Positions 43,531 to 52,604 of a DNA stretch of 64,000 nt are shown here, piece by piece; within the stretch, counting starts at the first letter, position 1, and each line of letters starts with the position of its first letter. The stretch spans positions 62,001-126,000 of the forward strand of contig NZ_BLLN01000005.1 of assembly GCF_011170125.1 (NCBI RefSeq), in the 5' to 3' direction. The notes under the pieces were generated by a model. It did not search any database. It worked only from the letters and a program-made list of their open reading frames with translations, and had not been told where the DNA came from. This DNA is from Streptomyces diastaticus subsp. diastaticus (lineage in GTDB: Bacteria; Actinomycetota; Actinomycetes; Streptomycetales; Streptomycetaceae). Position numbers and translations under genes: made by a program.

Positions 43531-43904
43531 ACGGGCACTCCGTCGCAGAGGATGGGGGGGCGTGGATCGACCCGGTCAGTCTAGGACTTGGAGCGGGTGG
43601 GGGTGGGGATCTTCGCGGCGTCCAGCGCCTGACGCACGGTGGCGCCCCAGCCGCGGTCATCGCCCACCCGGTCCGCCAGCGGGGCGAGCCCCCGGTCGAA
43701 GGAGGCCACGGCGTCAGGCCGCGGCAGCGCCCCCATGGCGAACCGGCACTGGTCCCGCCGAAACGGTGCCCGGCCCTCGCGCCACGGCCGCTCTCTCGAC
43801 GGAACCGGGGACAACCCGGGCGCGTGTCTGATGGAGTGACGTGTTGAAGGCACCGTGTGTGCGTGCCCCAGTTCCGGACTGATCTCTCAGGGGGAAGAGC
43901 GAGG
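43531..43904 (-). other. Intergenic stretch with a possible C-terminal gene remnant
   Basis: On the minus strand, 43734-43581 encodes MGALPRPDAVASFDRGLAPL, then ADRVGDDRGWGATVRQALDA and KIPTPTRSKS, which has normal coding composition and a natural end. Nothing recognisable precedes it. It may be the tail of a lost gene or a short protein. No family assignment. The rest is non-coding. Confidence 0.3.
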
Positions 43905-44378
43905 ATGCTGTCAGAGGCGATGACCGCGCTGGCTACGGCTGGAGGCACTGCGGTGGTGCAGGCCGCGGGCACAGACGCATGGACAGGGGTACGCCAGCAG
44001 GTGGCCCGCTGGTTCGGCCGGGGGAATCCGCAGCGCGAGCACGCCGAGCTGGAGCGCCTCGAACAGACCGCGGGCGAGCTGGAGGCGGCTCGGCCGACCG
44101 AGGTGGAACGGGTCCGGATCCGCCAGGAGTCGGCGTGGCAGGGCCGGATCGAGGCCCTGCTGGAAAGTCTGGAGGACGGCGAACGGGCCCGGATCGCGGA
44201 TGAGCTGCGCACCCTGCTGGTCCAGCAAACCTCCCACAGCAGTGTGTCGGCCGGCCAGAGTGGGCTGGCCGTCGGCGGACCCGTGGACGTCCGGGCCGAC
44301 CACGGGTCCGCCGCCGCTGTGACCATGGGGAATGTGACACTGGGAAACCCTTCCCAGCCGGGTCCGCACCAGGACTGA
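43905..44378 (+). CDS. Small partner protein of the NB-ARC/TPR gene
   Basis: 157 residues from ATG 43905 (GGGGGAAGAGCGAGG upstream). The N-terminal half is a predicted helical/coiled region rich in Glu and Arg (HAELERLEQTAGELEAARPT, VERVRIRQESAWQGRIEALL). The C-terminus is Gly/Val-rich (SGLAVGGPVDVRADHGSAAA, VTMGNVTLGNPS). The phrase ADHGSAAAV recurs as ADHGSIAVGYAEQV in front of the NB-ARC domain of the next gene, so the two proteins may share an oligomerising segment. Such small proteins commonly precede NB-ARC/TPR genes in Streptomyces; function unknown. Confidence 0.75.
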   Translation: MLSEAMTALATAGGTAVVQAAGTDAWTGVRQQVARWFGRGNPQREHAELERLEQTAGELEAARPTEVERVRIRQESAWQGRIEALLESLEDGERARIADELRTLLVQQTSHSSVSAGQSGLAVGGPVDVRADHGSAAAVTMGNVTLGNPSQPGPHQD

Positions 44379-44524
44379 GCGCACCCGGTTCCGCCTCGGC
44401 CGCGCCGACTCACCACATCGGTGGCATCTTCGCCGACCACGGCAGCATCGCCGTCGGCTACGCCGAGCAAGTCCACCACCACGCTGCGCCCCGCGCCCCG
44501 GCCTCCTGGCCGCACCAGGTCGGC

Positions 44525-47500
44525 GTGCTCCCGCCCCGCGCTCTGTCATTCCAGCACCGGGCCGAGGTCGATCAGTTGCGGACAGCGGTCGACGGCGGGG
44601 GTACCGCGGTGCTCAGCCAGGTACTCACCGGCACCGGCGGGGTGGGCAAGACGCAGCTGGCCGCCGACTACGCCCGCACCGCATGGGACAGCGGCAGTGT
44701 GGATGTGCTGGTGTGGATCAGCGCCAGTAGTCGGTCGGCGATCACAAACGGGTACGCGCAGGCCGGTGTCGAGGTGCTGGGAGCTGACCCCACGGACACC
44801 GAGAAGGCTACGCGGGAGTTCCTGGCCTGGCTGGAACCCAAGACCGGAACGAAACCATGCCGGTGGTTGGTGGTGCTTGACGACCTTGCCGACCCCGCCG
44901 ACCTGCGCGGCTTGTGGCCGCCGGCCAGTCCGCGCGGCCGCACTCTCGTCACCACCCGCCGCCGCGACGCCGCACTGACCGGAGCGGGCCGACGCCTGGT
45001 GCACGTGGGCCTGTTCATGCCCTGGGAAGCCGCCGCCTACCTCACCGAGGTGCTCGCCGCCCACGACCACACCGAACCCGCCGAGCAGATCAACGCTCTC
45101 GCCGCCGACCTGGGACACCTGCCCCTGGCCCTCGCCCAGGCTGCCGCCTACCTCGTTGACGCCGAGCTGGCCTGCGCCGACTACCGCGAGCTGTTCGCCG
45201 ATCGGATGAGGAAGCTGGCCGACTTGCTGCCCGAGTCCAGCTCGCTGCCCGACGACCAGGCCGTCACCGTGGCCGCCACCTGGTCACTGTCCATCGAACG
45301 CGCCGACCAACTCCGCCCCGCGGGCCTGGCCCGCCCCATGATCCAGTTGGCCGCCATGCTCGACCCCAACGGCATCCCCGCTACGGTCCTCACCAGTCAG
45401 CCCGCCCTTGCACACGTCACCGAGCGTCGCACCTCCAACGGTACGGACAGCACCCATCAGGCAGCGCCGGTCTCGGCCGAGGACGCTGTACGCGCGTTAC
45501 GGGCCCTGCATCGACTCAGCCTCATCGACCACAGTCCACCAACACCGCACCAAGCCGTCCGCGTCCACCAGCTCATCCAGCGCGCCACCCGCGACGCCCT
45601 CACACCCGACCAGCACGACCGGGTCGCCCTTACCGCCGCCGACGCCCTGAGCGCCGCCTGGCCCGACGTCGAACGAGACACCGGCCTCGCCCGCACCCTG
45701 CGCGCCAACGTCACCGCCCTCACCCACACCGCCGAGGACGCCCTGTACCTGCGGTCCGCCCCCCACAGAGTGCTCTTCCGCGCCGGCCGGAGCCTCGGCC
45801 AAGCCGGCCAGGTCACTGACGCCATCGCCCACTTCGATCGCCTGACCGAAGCCACCCGCCACCGCCTCGGCCCTGACCACACCCACGCCTTGGGGGCCCG
45901 CAACATGCTCGCACGGTGGCGGGGTGAGGCGGGGGACGCGGCAGGTGCCGTGGCCGCGTTCGAAGAGCTGCTGGCCGACCAGGAACGGTCACTGGGCCCC
46001 GACCACATAGACACCCTGATGACCCGCCGCGCGCTCGCCGGGTGGCGGGGTGAGGCGGGGGACGCGGCAGGTGCCGCGGCCGCGTTCGAAGAGCTGCTGG
46101 CCGACCCGGCGTGGCTGCTGGGCCCCGACTCCCCGGACACCTTGGCCGTCCGTGACGAGCTCGCCCGGTGGCGGGGTGAGGCGGGGGACGCGGCGGGTGC
46201 CGCGGCCGCGCGGAAGAACCTGCTGGCTGACCGGGTACGGGTGCTGGGCCCCGACCACCCGGACACACTGAGCACCCGCCACGAACTCGCCCGGTGGCGA
46301 GGTATGGCGGGGGACGCGGCGGGTGCCGCGGCCGCGTTCGAAGAGCTGCTGCCCGACCAGGAACGGGTAATGGGCCCCGACCACCCGGACACACTGACCG
46401 CCCGCCACGAACTCGCCCGGTGGCAAGGTATGGCGGGAGAAGCGGCGGGTGCCGCGGCCGCGCTCGAAGAGCTGCTGCCCGACCAGGAACGAGTGCTGGA
46501 CCCTGACCACTTCCACACCCTGGTCACCCGCTACAACCTCGCCAACATGCGAGGTGTGGCGGGGGACGTAGCGGGTGCCGCGGCCGCGTTCGAAGAGCTG
46601 CTGCCCGACCAGGAACGGGTAATGGGCCCGGACCACCCGAACACGCTGAACGCCCGTGGATGCCTCGCCAACAGTCGGGGTATGGCGGGGGACGCGGCGG
46701 GTGCCGCGGCCGCGCTCGAAGAGCTGCTGCCCGACCAGGAACGGGTAATGGGCGCCGACCACCCGGACACACTGAACACCGAGTTCAACCTTGCCTGGTG
46801 GCGGGGGGCGGCGGGGGACACGGCGGCGCTCGAAGAGCTGCTGGCCGACCGGGCGCGGGCGCTGGGACCCGACCACCTCCACACTCTGATCGCCCACGTT
46901 GGCCTCGCCCACTGGCGGGGTGACGCGCAGGACGTGACAGGTCCCGCGGCCGCGTTGAAGGAGCTGCTTGCACCCGACCCGGCGCGGCTGTCGGGCCCCG
47001 ATCTCCCGGACAACCTGAACGCCCGCAACAAGCTCGCCCGATTGCGGAGTGACGCAGCCGCGTGGAAGAAACAGCTGGTCGACCAGGTGCGGGTACTGGG
47101 CCCCGGCCATCCCCGTGCCTTGGTCGCCCGTCACGAGCTCGCCGAGTTGAGGGGGAAGGCGGGGGACGCGGCGGGTGCCGTGGCCGCGTTCCAGGAACTG
47201 CTGGCCGACCGGACGCGGGTACTGGGCCCCGACCACCCGGACACCCTGTTGACCCGCTACGAGATCGCCGGCTGGCGGGCCACGGCGGGGGACGCGGCGG
47301 GTGCTGTGGCAGCGTTCCAGGAACTGCTGGCCGCCGAGGTGCGAGTTCTGGGCCCCGACCACCCGGACACCCTGATGACCCGCTACGAGATCGCCGGCTG
47401 GCGGGGTGAAGCGGGGGACGGGGCGGGTGCCCTGGCCGCGTTCAGGGAGCTGCTGATCGACCAGATGCGGGTACTGGGTCCCGACCACCCGAAGACCCTG

Positions 47501-47578
47501 AGCACCCGCCGCGCGCTCACCGAGTGGCAGATGCAGCAATCGTTGATGGATCAACCGATTGATGAGCAAGATCGATAA
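44525..47578 (+). CDS. NB-ARC STAND ATPase with long TPR array
   Basis: At least 1017 residues. The GTG at 44525 is the first conventional start, but protein-like sequence in frame (GGIFADHGSIAVGYAEQVHH) extends upstream towards about 44400 without ATG or GTG, so the true start is unsure. The NB-ARC part has Walker A VLTGTGGVGKTQLAADYA, Walker B WLVVLDDLAD, a sensor region TLVTTRRRDAALT and GHLPLALAQAAAYL. A winged-helix stretch follows, then about 13 TPR units of 42 residues (WRGEAGDAAGAAAAFEELL, LGPDHPDTL) to the end. STAND proteins of this form sense a ligand through the repeats and then oligomerise; many act in defence or cell death. No enzymatic effector domain is visible, so the effector may be the upstream small protein or missing. 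Confidence 0.85.
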   Translation: MLPPRALSFQHRAEVDQLRTAVDGGGTAVLSQVLTGTGGVGKTQLAADYARTAWDSGSVDVLVWISASSRSAITNGYAQAGVEVLGADPTDTEKATREFLAWLEPKTGTKPCRWLVVLDDLADPADLRGLWPPASPRGRTLVTTRRRDAALTGAGRRLVHVGLFMPWEAAAYLTEVLAAHDHTEPAEQINALAADLGHLPLALAQAAAYLVDAELACADYRELFADRMRKLADLLPESSSLPDDQAVTVAATWSLSIERADQLRPAGLARPMIQLAAMLDPNGIPATVLTSQPALAHVTERRTSNGTDSTHQAAPVSAEDAVRALRALHRLSLIDHSPPTPHQAVRVHQLIQRATRDALTPDQHDRVALTAADALSAAWPDVERDTGLARTLRANVTALTHTAEDALYLRSAPHRVLFRAGRSLGQAGQVTDAIAHFDRLTEATRHRLGPDHTHALGARNMLARWRGEAGDAAGAVAAFEELLADQERSLGPDHIDTLMTRRALAGWRGEAGDAAGAAAAFEELLADPAWLLGPDSPDTLAVRDELARWRGEAGDAAGAAAARKNLLADRVRVLGPDHPDTLSTRHELARWRGMAGDAAGAAAAFEELLPDQERVMGPDHPDTLTARHELARWQGMAGEAAGAAAALEELLPDQERVLDPDHFHTLVTRYNLANMRGVAGDVAGAAAAFEELLPDQERVMGPDHPNTLNARGCLANSRGMAGDAAGAAAALEELLPDQERVMGADHPDTLNTEFNLAWWRGAAGDTAALEELLADRARALGPDHLHTLIAHVGLAHWRGDAQDVTGPAAALKELLAPDPARLSGPDLPDNLNARNKLARLRSDAAAWKKQLVDQVRVLGPGHPRALVARHELAELRGKAGDAAGAVAAFQELLADRTRVLGPDHPDTLLTRYEIAGWRATAGDAAGAVAAFQELLAAEVRVLGPDHPDTLMTRYEIAGWRGEAGDGAGALAAFRELLIDQMRVLGPDHPKTLSTRRALTEWQMQQSLMDQPIDEQDR
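45895..47530 (+). repeat. About 13 tandem 126-bp TPR-coding repeats
   Basis: Each unit encodes about 42 residues around GDAAGAAAAFEELLPDQERV and MGPDHPDTL. Units at about 46280-46760 are nearly identical at DNA level, including a shared GGGGACGCGGCGGGTGCCGC. Two units (about 46800-46900 and 47040-47100) are shortened. Such homogeneity indicates recent unit duplication and likely length variation between strains. Confidence 0.85.
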
Positions 47579-47639
47579 GCGACGTCGCGCTGTTGCCGTC
47601 CTCCAGCAGCACGACCGCAGGAACAGCCATGACCTCGCC

Positions 47640-48080
47640 GGTCACCTCCTCGGCCGCGTCGAGGAGGCCCGGGCCATCCTGTTGCCCAGACGCCCCCGCT
47701 TGGTGGTGAACCCGCGCCGCGAGCGGTCCAGGCCCTCACCTCCCGCACCACCTCCGCCATGCGGGCGAGGAGGCTCTGCCACGCCGTCTCGTCCTGGTGT
47801 TCTACCTCTGTGCCCCTCTTTGAGGCGGGCGGCGGTTCGTTGCGGGCGCCGGCGGCGTGCTGATGGGCCCGCACGACGGTGGAGTCGACCGAGACGTCCC
47901 AATCGATCTCCCCGGCCACCTCGGCCTCGGCCTCAACCTGCTGGAGCAGGCGTTCCCGGGTTCCGCCGGCCGACCACAGGCGGTGACGTTCGCAGACCGT
48001 CTTCCACAGGCCGAGCCGTTCGGGCAGGCCACGCCACTGATCGCCGGTCCTCCGCCAACACCCGGAACCAAGCCCCTGCC
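47640..48080 (-). pseudogene. IS5-family transposase remnant
   Basis: On the minus strand the frame reads GDQWRGLPERLGLWKTVCER, HRLWSAGGTRERLLQQ and DWDVSVDSTVVRAHQHAAGA, with the first catalytic Asp. A frame change near 47720 then gives LDRSRRGFTTK, and homology ends. The N-terminus and the Glu part are missing. No inverted repeats are visible. Confidence 0.75.
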
Positions 48081-48176
48081 AGCGATCAGAGAACAGGCTC
48101 TGGATCGGAGCCGAGAAGAGCTGACGGCTACGTGTTCTTTCGCGGTGACAGAGTGTGCCCGGGCTAGTGTGCGTAC

Positions 48177-48593
48177 GTGAACAAGACAATCTCCGACGAC
48201 TCCGGCCTGGTGTCCCTGCCCAGCGCGTGGCCATTCCCTCCCACGGTCGAACGACTGTGCGAGGCGATCACGGCTGCCGGCTACCACGTCTTCTCACGGG
48301 TCGACCACGCGGCCAACGCAGCTCACGCCGGCATCACACTGCGCCCCACCGAGCTGGTCCTGCTCGGCAGTCCCCGGGTGGGTACAGAGCTGATGCTCGA
48401 TCAGCAACGTGTAGGGCTCGATCTTCCCTCCAAGGTCCTTGTCTGGCAGGACGGCCAGGACAAGGTCTGGCTGACCTATAACACCGCAGCCTGGCTAGTC
48501 CAGCGCCACGGCCTGGGCGAGGGCGGTAGTGCAGCCGCCACAGCCCTGGAAGGCACGCTGGCGCAGGTCTGCGGCCAGGCTGCATCTGAGTGA
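48177..48593 (+). CDS. DUF302 domain protein
   Basis: 138 residues, GTG start at 48177. DUF302 features are visible: the strand-helix ERLCEAITAAGYHVFSRVDH, then AANAAHAGITLRPTELVLLG, SPRVGTELMLDQQRVGLDLP and KVLVWQDGQDKVWLTYN. Proteins of this fold are small, cytoplasmic or periplasmic, and have no agreed function. It stands alone next to an IS remnant. No signal peptide. Confidence 0.8.
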   Translation: MNKTISDDSGLVSLPSAWPFPPTVERLCEAITAAGYHVFSRVDHAANAAHAGITLRPTELVLLGSPRVGTELMLDQQRVGLDLPSKVLVWQDGQDKVWLTYNTAAWLVQRHGLGEGGSAAATALEGTLAQVCGQAASE

Positions 48594-48908
48594 CGTTCTC
48601 CCGACACGGGGAACGGGTTCCCGGAAGGTACGGGTTCTCATGTACGAAGGCCAGACGGTGCGTGCGCCGAGGATGTACCCGGTGGAGTCGCGCGAGTGTG
48701 CGGTACGGATGTACCGGGGCTCTGTGGTCACGCGGGGAGCGTGAGTGCAGCGGTGTGGTGTCGGCGTTCGTTTCGTCCGGACCGAGGTGGCCATTCGCGG
48801 AGTTCCGACGGCTGGTGGTAGATCAGCCAGACATCTCCGGTACTCAGCGGCAGGCGCCGATGCCGCCGTAGCCGCCCTCTGTCCCGGGACGCAGAACGCT
48901 CCAGCGGA
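48594..48908 (+). other. Intergenic stretch
   Basis: About 315 bp. Short open frames lack coding bias. I see no RNA gene or clear terminator. Confidence 0.35.
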
Positions 48909-49376
48909 TCAGTAGTTCCCTGTCCGGCCGGTGTAGACGAGGACGCTGGCGTCGTACCAGCCGTACGCGTAGCTGGTCACCCCGCTGTCTCCGACCATCT
49001 TCGTGTGGCAGGTCCCCCCGTTGGTCGGAACGGTGCACTTGTAGGAGCGGCCGTCGCTGTTCCGAATGATCTTCGTGTGCGGGGCGGTGGCGTTGTTGAC
49101 GTCGTAGTTGCCTTTCGACATCCGCGACCAGATCGCCTCGCACGACGGCGAGTACCGGAGCTCCACTACTCGGTACTTGCTGCCGGACGGAAGCGAGAAG
49201 CTGTCGACCGTCCGGGCATCCCCCTGGCAGTAGGCGGCGGGGTCCTTGCCGTCACAACCGGTGTGCCAGCAGCCGCCCATCGGGCCGGCGGGCACCGCCT
49301 GCGCGGTCGGTGCGAGCACCACCGTGCCCGCCGCCATGGCCAGTGCCCCCGCTGCGGCGGCGAATCTCCGTCTCAT
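48909..49376 (-). CDS. Secreted DUF2690-like Cys-rich protein
   Basis: 155 residues from the ATG at 49374-49376 with a G-run ribosome site. Signal peptide MRRRFAAAAGALAMAAGTVV, cleavage near AQAVP. The mature part (GGCWHTGCDGKDPAAYCQGD, YRVVELRYSPSCEAIWSRMS, GTCHTKMVGDSG, SYAYGWYDASVLVYTG) matches the DUF2690 pattern, with conserved Cys positions likely forming disulphides. These are small extracellular proteins of unknown function, common in Streptomyces. No partner gene. Confidence 0.82.
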   Translation of the reverse strand: MRRRFAAAAGALAMAAGTVVLAPTAQAVPAGPMGGCWHTGCDGKDPAAYCQGDARTVDSFSLPSGSKYRVVELRYSPSCEAIWSRMSKGNYDVNNATAPHTKIIRNSDGRSYKCTVPTNGGTCHTKMVGDSGVTSYAYGWYDASVLVYTGRTGNY

Positions 49377-49877
49377 GTGTCCCCCCGTGTGAATCTCGCG
49401 GCCTGATCGCCCCGGGACGTTCCTGCTTCGGTTCCCTTGACTCCCCCGCTGTAGACCTCGGTTGCAGGCATTGGGCCGGTTCAGGGCCCATGGGTGACCG
49501 CATTTCTCCCTTGGGCCGGACCTACCCTCCGGCCTTGCCTCCTGGAGCTCGCGCACCGGTGGCGGGGGGAACCTCAGCGCAGGAGGGCGAGCGGGGCAGC
49601 CCGGACGCGCAGGTCGCCGACGGCGGCACGAGCCGGTGGCGACGGCCAGGACAGGGAACCCGGCCAAGCGGATACCGCCCGCCGGTGCACGAAGCACGAG
49701 GGTTCCGAGATTCCTGAACGCTGGCAGGCCGGACCCTGCGCGTCAGTTGACAGCCGCGGCGGTCCCGCACGCGGGTTCCGGCGAAGCTGCCGGAACCCGC
49801 TTTTCCGAGCGTTCGCGGTGCTGCCGACCCAACTGGCTAACCGGCAGGCCAATGCGGGTTCGGCGTGCCGTCATCGC
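49377..49877 (+). other. Gene-free stretch
   Basis: About 500 bp open in several frames but without recognisable protein. CGGTCCCGCACGCGGGTTCCG at about 49758-49780 contains an imperfect inverted repeat that may be a terminator. Nothing else seen. Confidence 0.35.
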
Positions 49878-50249
49878 TCATGTGCGCCCGTCGCCAGACA
49901 GCGAGGCCCGCTGCCGCGCCGAGTACGCGGCACCGGCCGCAGCGCGCCGTCTGGCCGCTGTGACCCAGCGCCCACCGGCCTGTTGGCCAGACTCCGGCGC
50001 CGCCTGTGTGTCTGCGAGCGGCTCCGCCTGAGGCAGATCAGCAACCGTGCAGTTCAGCGCCGTGCAGATCTTGTCGAGGTCGTCGAGGCGGACTGTGATC
50101 GGGGCACCACCCCACAACGCGGCGACCTTGCTGAGCGAGGGGTTGAACCCCACTTGTCGGAAGGCCGCCAGCGTCGGTAGGCCGCCACAGGTCACGCTGG
50201 GCCGCCACCATCCGCAGATTCCACTTCGCCGCGGGTTCTCCCAGTCCAT
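49878..50249 (-). pseudogene. HTH (XRE-like) regulator, frameshifted
   Basis: ATG at 50247-50249 with GGAG upstream: MDWENPRR, then one frame off KWNLRMVAAQRDLWRPT, then back in another frame QVGFNPSLSKVAALWGGAPI, TVRLDDLDKICTALNCTVAD. This is the Cro/CI-type helix-turn-helix that follows integrase genes in Streptomyces integrated elements. Two frameshifts break it. Confidence 0.65.
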
Positions 50250-50384
50250 CACCGCTCCTTGCGCAGCCTGCGCGCTCACAGCCAAGTTCGCCACCTCCGG
50301 ATCGGCGTGCGCGGTCGGCATGTGCCGAAGTGTCGTAGTGGCCCAGTCGTGCCCGAGGACCTTCTGCACCTCCCACCACGTCAT
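50250..50384 (-). pseudogene. C-terminal remnant of a tyrosine integrase
   Basis: VQKVLGHDWATTTLRHMPTA, then HADPEVANLAVSAQAAQ, is the end of a phage-type integrase; the first part fits the LGH...T..Y block near the active site with the Tyr replaced by His. The HTH remnant follows directly, as in actinomycete integrative elements. The rest of the integrase is gone, replaced by an IS5 fragment. Confidence 0.6.
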
Positions 50385-50465
50385 CCCGCGCTCGGGACGT
50401 GCAACTTGGAACCCGTCTTGCCGCGGTCCACGAGGCTCGGACCGGCGACTTCGCTCCCTTCTAGG

Positions 50466-50790
50466 CCCTGCCGTGGGCGGAGTCGAGGGCCGCCGGGACA
50501 GGTCGAGCAGGCCGGCGTCGTCGAGACGGTGCAGGATCTCCTCGTGGAGTCGGGACCAGACGCCGGCTTCGGACCAGATCAGGAACCTGCGGTGGGCTGT
50601 CGACTTCGATATCCCGAAGCAAGGCGGCAGTGCCGCAAGGCGCGTCCGTTGACCAGGACGTAGATGATCGCGGCGAACCGCGTCTCATCGGGCGTGTCCC
50701 GCGTCCCGCCACCCTGCGGCCGCACCTTCGGCGGCGGGATCAGCGGCTCCGCGATCTCCACAGTCCGTCCGGAACAATGGAACTCCACGT
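50466..50790 (-). pseudogene. IS5-family transposase N-terminal remnant
   Basis: From 50790 downward: EIAEPLIPPPKVRPQGGGTR, DTPDETRFAAIIYVLVNGRA, then in other frames a segment related to CFGISKSTAHRRFLIW and AGVWSRLHEEILHRLDD, ending near LDLS at 50470. Several frameshifts, catalytic region missing. Typical N-terminal domain of IS5 transposases. Confidence 0.7.
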
Positions 50791-50876
50791 GCCCCGCCCC
50801 ATGACCGACTCACCACAGAGGACACGACTTACGCGGACCCTGCCGTGGCTGGTCGGTCAGTGGGGCACGGGGTCGG

Positions 50877-51143
50877 CTACACCTCGTTGAAGCCACGCGA
50901 GGCGTCGTAGATGTCGGCCTTGATGACGACCACGAAGAAGCGCGTCACGACGTAGTGGATCATCAAGCGGTCTTCCCAGATTTCGCGGGTCGCGGTGTCG
51001 TTCATGTAGGCGAGGAAACTGCCGGCGCCTTCAGGATCGGCTGCGACCCTGCCGACGAGACGCTGGAACTTCTCCCGGTCTGCAGGCGGTATGTAGTCCC
51101 GGAAACGCACCACCTGCTCGGTGAACTGCACGCGCTTCTTCAT
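50877..51143 (-). CDS. Small RelE/ParE-like protein
   Basis: 88 residues, ATG start. MKKRVQFTEQVVRFRDYIPP, DREKFQRLVGRVAADPEGAG and TREIWEDRLMIHYVVTRFFV with VVIKADIYD suggest the small alpha/beta fold of RelE/ParE-type toxins: a helix-rich first half, then strands. No antitoxin gene is next to it. The match is by general shape only, so it stays a hypothetical protein with a possible toxin-like fold. A terminator for the downstream minus-strand operon separates it from its neighbour. Confidence 0.6.
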   Translation of the reverse strand: MKKRVQFTEQVVRFRDYIPPADREKFQRLVGRVAADPEGAGSFLAYMNDTATREIWEDRLMIHYVVTRFFVVVIKADIYDASRGFNEV

Positions 51144-51269
51144 CGCGGCAGATCCTATGGGCGCGGCAGAGGCCCCTTGCCCCCGGAGGCCCGGCGTCGT
51201 TCCGTGCCGGGCATGGGGCGTCCGGCTCTCGGTTCCGCAGAAGACCGGCGGCCTGGCCGCCCGGGAAAG

Positions 51270-51308
51270 CCGTGGTGCCCCGGGGGAACGAGCCTCGGGG
51301 CACCACGG
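51270..51308 (-). terminator. Hairpin terminator after the methyltransferase-GNAT gene
   Basis: A perfect 13-bp stem (CCGTGGTGCCCCG / CGGGGCACCACGG) with a 13-nt loop, starting 7 bp beyond the stop at 51315. It ends the rsgA operon before the small gene at 50877. Confidence 0.8.
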
Positions 51309-51314
51309 GAACGG

Positions 51315-52604
51315 TCAGACGCCGAACGGGGCCGGGTACTGGATGGTGCCCGCCGGGACAGGGCGAGTGTCATCCAGAGCCATCGCCATCATGGCTTCGT
51401 CAGGTACGTCGAACGGGGCTCGGATGCCGAAGCGGGAGGCCGGTGTGAAGCCGAACCGAGGGTAGTACTCGGGGTGGCCCAGGACGACGACGAGGTTCTC
51501 TCCCATGGCCTGGGCGGCGGACAAGGCGGTGCGGATGGCCGCGGAGCCGGCTCCGGCGCGCTGGGCCGAGGGCAGTACCGCGCACGGTGCCAGGGCGAGG
51601 GCAGGTTGACCGCCGACGTGGCAGCGTGTGAGCAGCGCGTACCCGACCGGGGTGCTGTCAGGGGCGGTGGTGACCATCGACAGGCCGTCGATCCACGCCT
51701 GGGGGTCGGCGCGCAGGGCGTCCACGATGTCGGTCTCGGCGGCGGTGGGAAAGGCCGCGAGGAGGATGGCACGGACAGCGGGGATGTCGTCAGCGGTTTC
51801 GGGACGGGCGGTCCAGGAGGTCATGGTTCCGTTCTCAGCGGTGGGGTGAGGGTGGGGGCGGAGGATGTAGGCGGCATAGCGGTAGTCACTGCCGTGTTCC
51901 CGTCGCGTGTCGATCTCCGCGCGGTGCGCGGCCAGGGCCTCCGGCATGCCGGGCCGCCGTGGGTCCACTCGTGCCAGGCGCTGGGTGAGCGGCGTGTAGT
52001 ACTCGTCCCACCAGTCGTTTTCCGGCAGCGGCCAGTGCGCGTGGACGCCGTAGCCGGCGGCTCGCGCGGCGTCGGTGTTCGCGGCACGGGTGCGCAGTGG
52101 GTAGACAGAGTCCCAGTAGGCACTCACCGCGGCGGCGGGGTCGGGCGCGGTCCACTCGATCTCGGTGACGACGAGGACGCCGCCCGGGGCGAGCAGGCGA
52201 CGCCAGGCCCTGAGGGCGTTGTCAAAACCGATGGAGTACACGGAGCCCTCGGCCCAGATCAGGTCGAAGCTGTGATCGGGGACGGCCAGCCGGTCCATCG
52301 AGCAGTTGACGACCGCGACCTGGTCTCCCAGGCCCCGGCGGGCCGCCTCGGCGGCGAGGCCGTCCAGGAAGGGCTGGTGCAAGTCGACGGCGGTCACGTG
52401 CGCACCGGCCTCTTCCGCCAGGAGCAGGGCTGAGCGACCGGGACCGCAGCCCGCGTCCAGCACGCGCGGATGCTCCGGCAGTGGCCCGGCCATTTCGAGC
52501 AGGCGCCGTGTGGTGGCATCCGAGCCGGGGCCCTGCCGGGGCAGATCCTGGTGCAGGGCGAAGAACGCCTCCGTCACGGCGTCGGTCGTGCCGGTGTCGT
52601 TCAC
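51315..52604 (-). CDS. SAM-dependent methyltransferase fused to GNAT acetyltransferase
   Basis: 429 residues, GTG start overlapping the rsgA stop. Residues about 1-255: class I methyltransferase, with motif I RVLDAGCGPGRSALLLAEEA, acidic residue in HVTAVDLHQPF, and VVNCSMDRLAVPDHSFDLIW. Residues about 263-429: GNAT domain with DDIPAVRAILLAAFP, ALAPCAVLPSAQRAGAGSAA and HPEYYPRFGFTPAS. There is no stop or frameshift between them; MTSWTARPE at the junction looks like an old independent start, so two genes probably fused. The operon position after an RsgA paralogue suggests a ribosome or antibiotic connection, but no substrate is visible. Confidence 0.85.
   Translation of the reverse strand: MNDTGTTDAVTEAFFALHQDLPRQGPGSDATTRRLLEMAGPLPEHPRVLDAGCGPGRSALLLAEEAGAHVTAVDLHQPFLDGLAAEAARRGLGDQVAVVNCSMDRLAVPDHSFDLIWAEGSVYSIGFDNALRAWRRLLAPGGVLVVTEIEWTAPDPAAAVSAYWDSVYPLRTRAANTDAARAAGYGVHAHWPLPENDWWDEYYTPLTQRLARVDPRRPGMPEALAAHRAEIDTRREHGSDYRYAAYILRPHPHPTAENGTMTSWTARPETADDIPAVRAILLAAFPTAAETDIVDALRADPQAWIDGLSMVTTAPDSTPVGYALLTRCHVGGQPALALAPCAVLPSAQRAGAGSAAIRTALSAAQAMGENLVVVLGHPEYYPRFGFTPASRFGIRAPFDVPDEAMMAMALDDTRPVPAGTIQYPAPFGV

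Noticed and set aside
39490-43584. 1364-residue plus-strand frame
   Set aside because: Runs through hpgT, hmo and the aldo/keto reductase in a wrong frame; Pro/Arg-rich with no motif.
45989-47569. Minus-strand Gly/Arg repeat protein of 526 residues
   Set aside because: Mirror of the TPR array on the opposite strand; the plus strand has the NB-ARC domain and correct codon bias.
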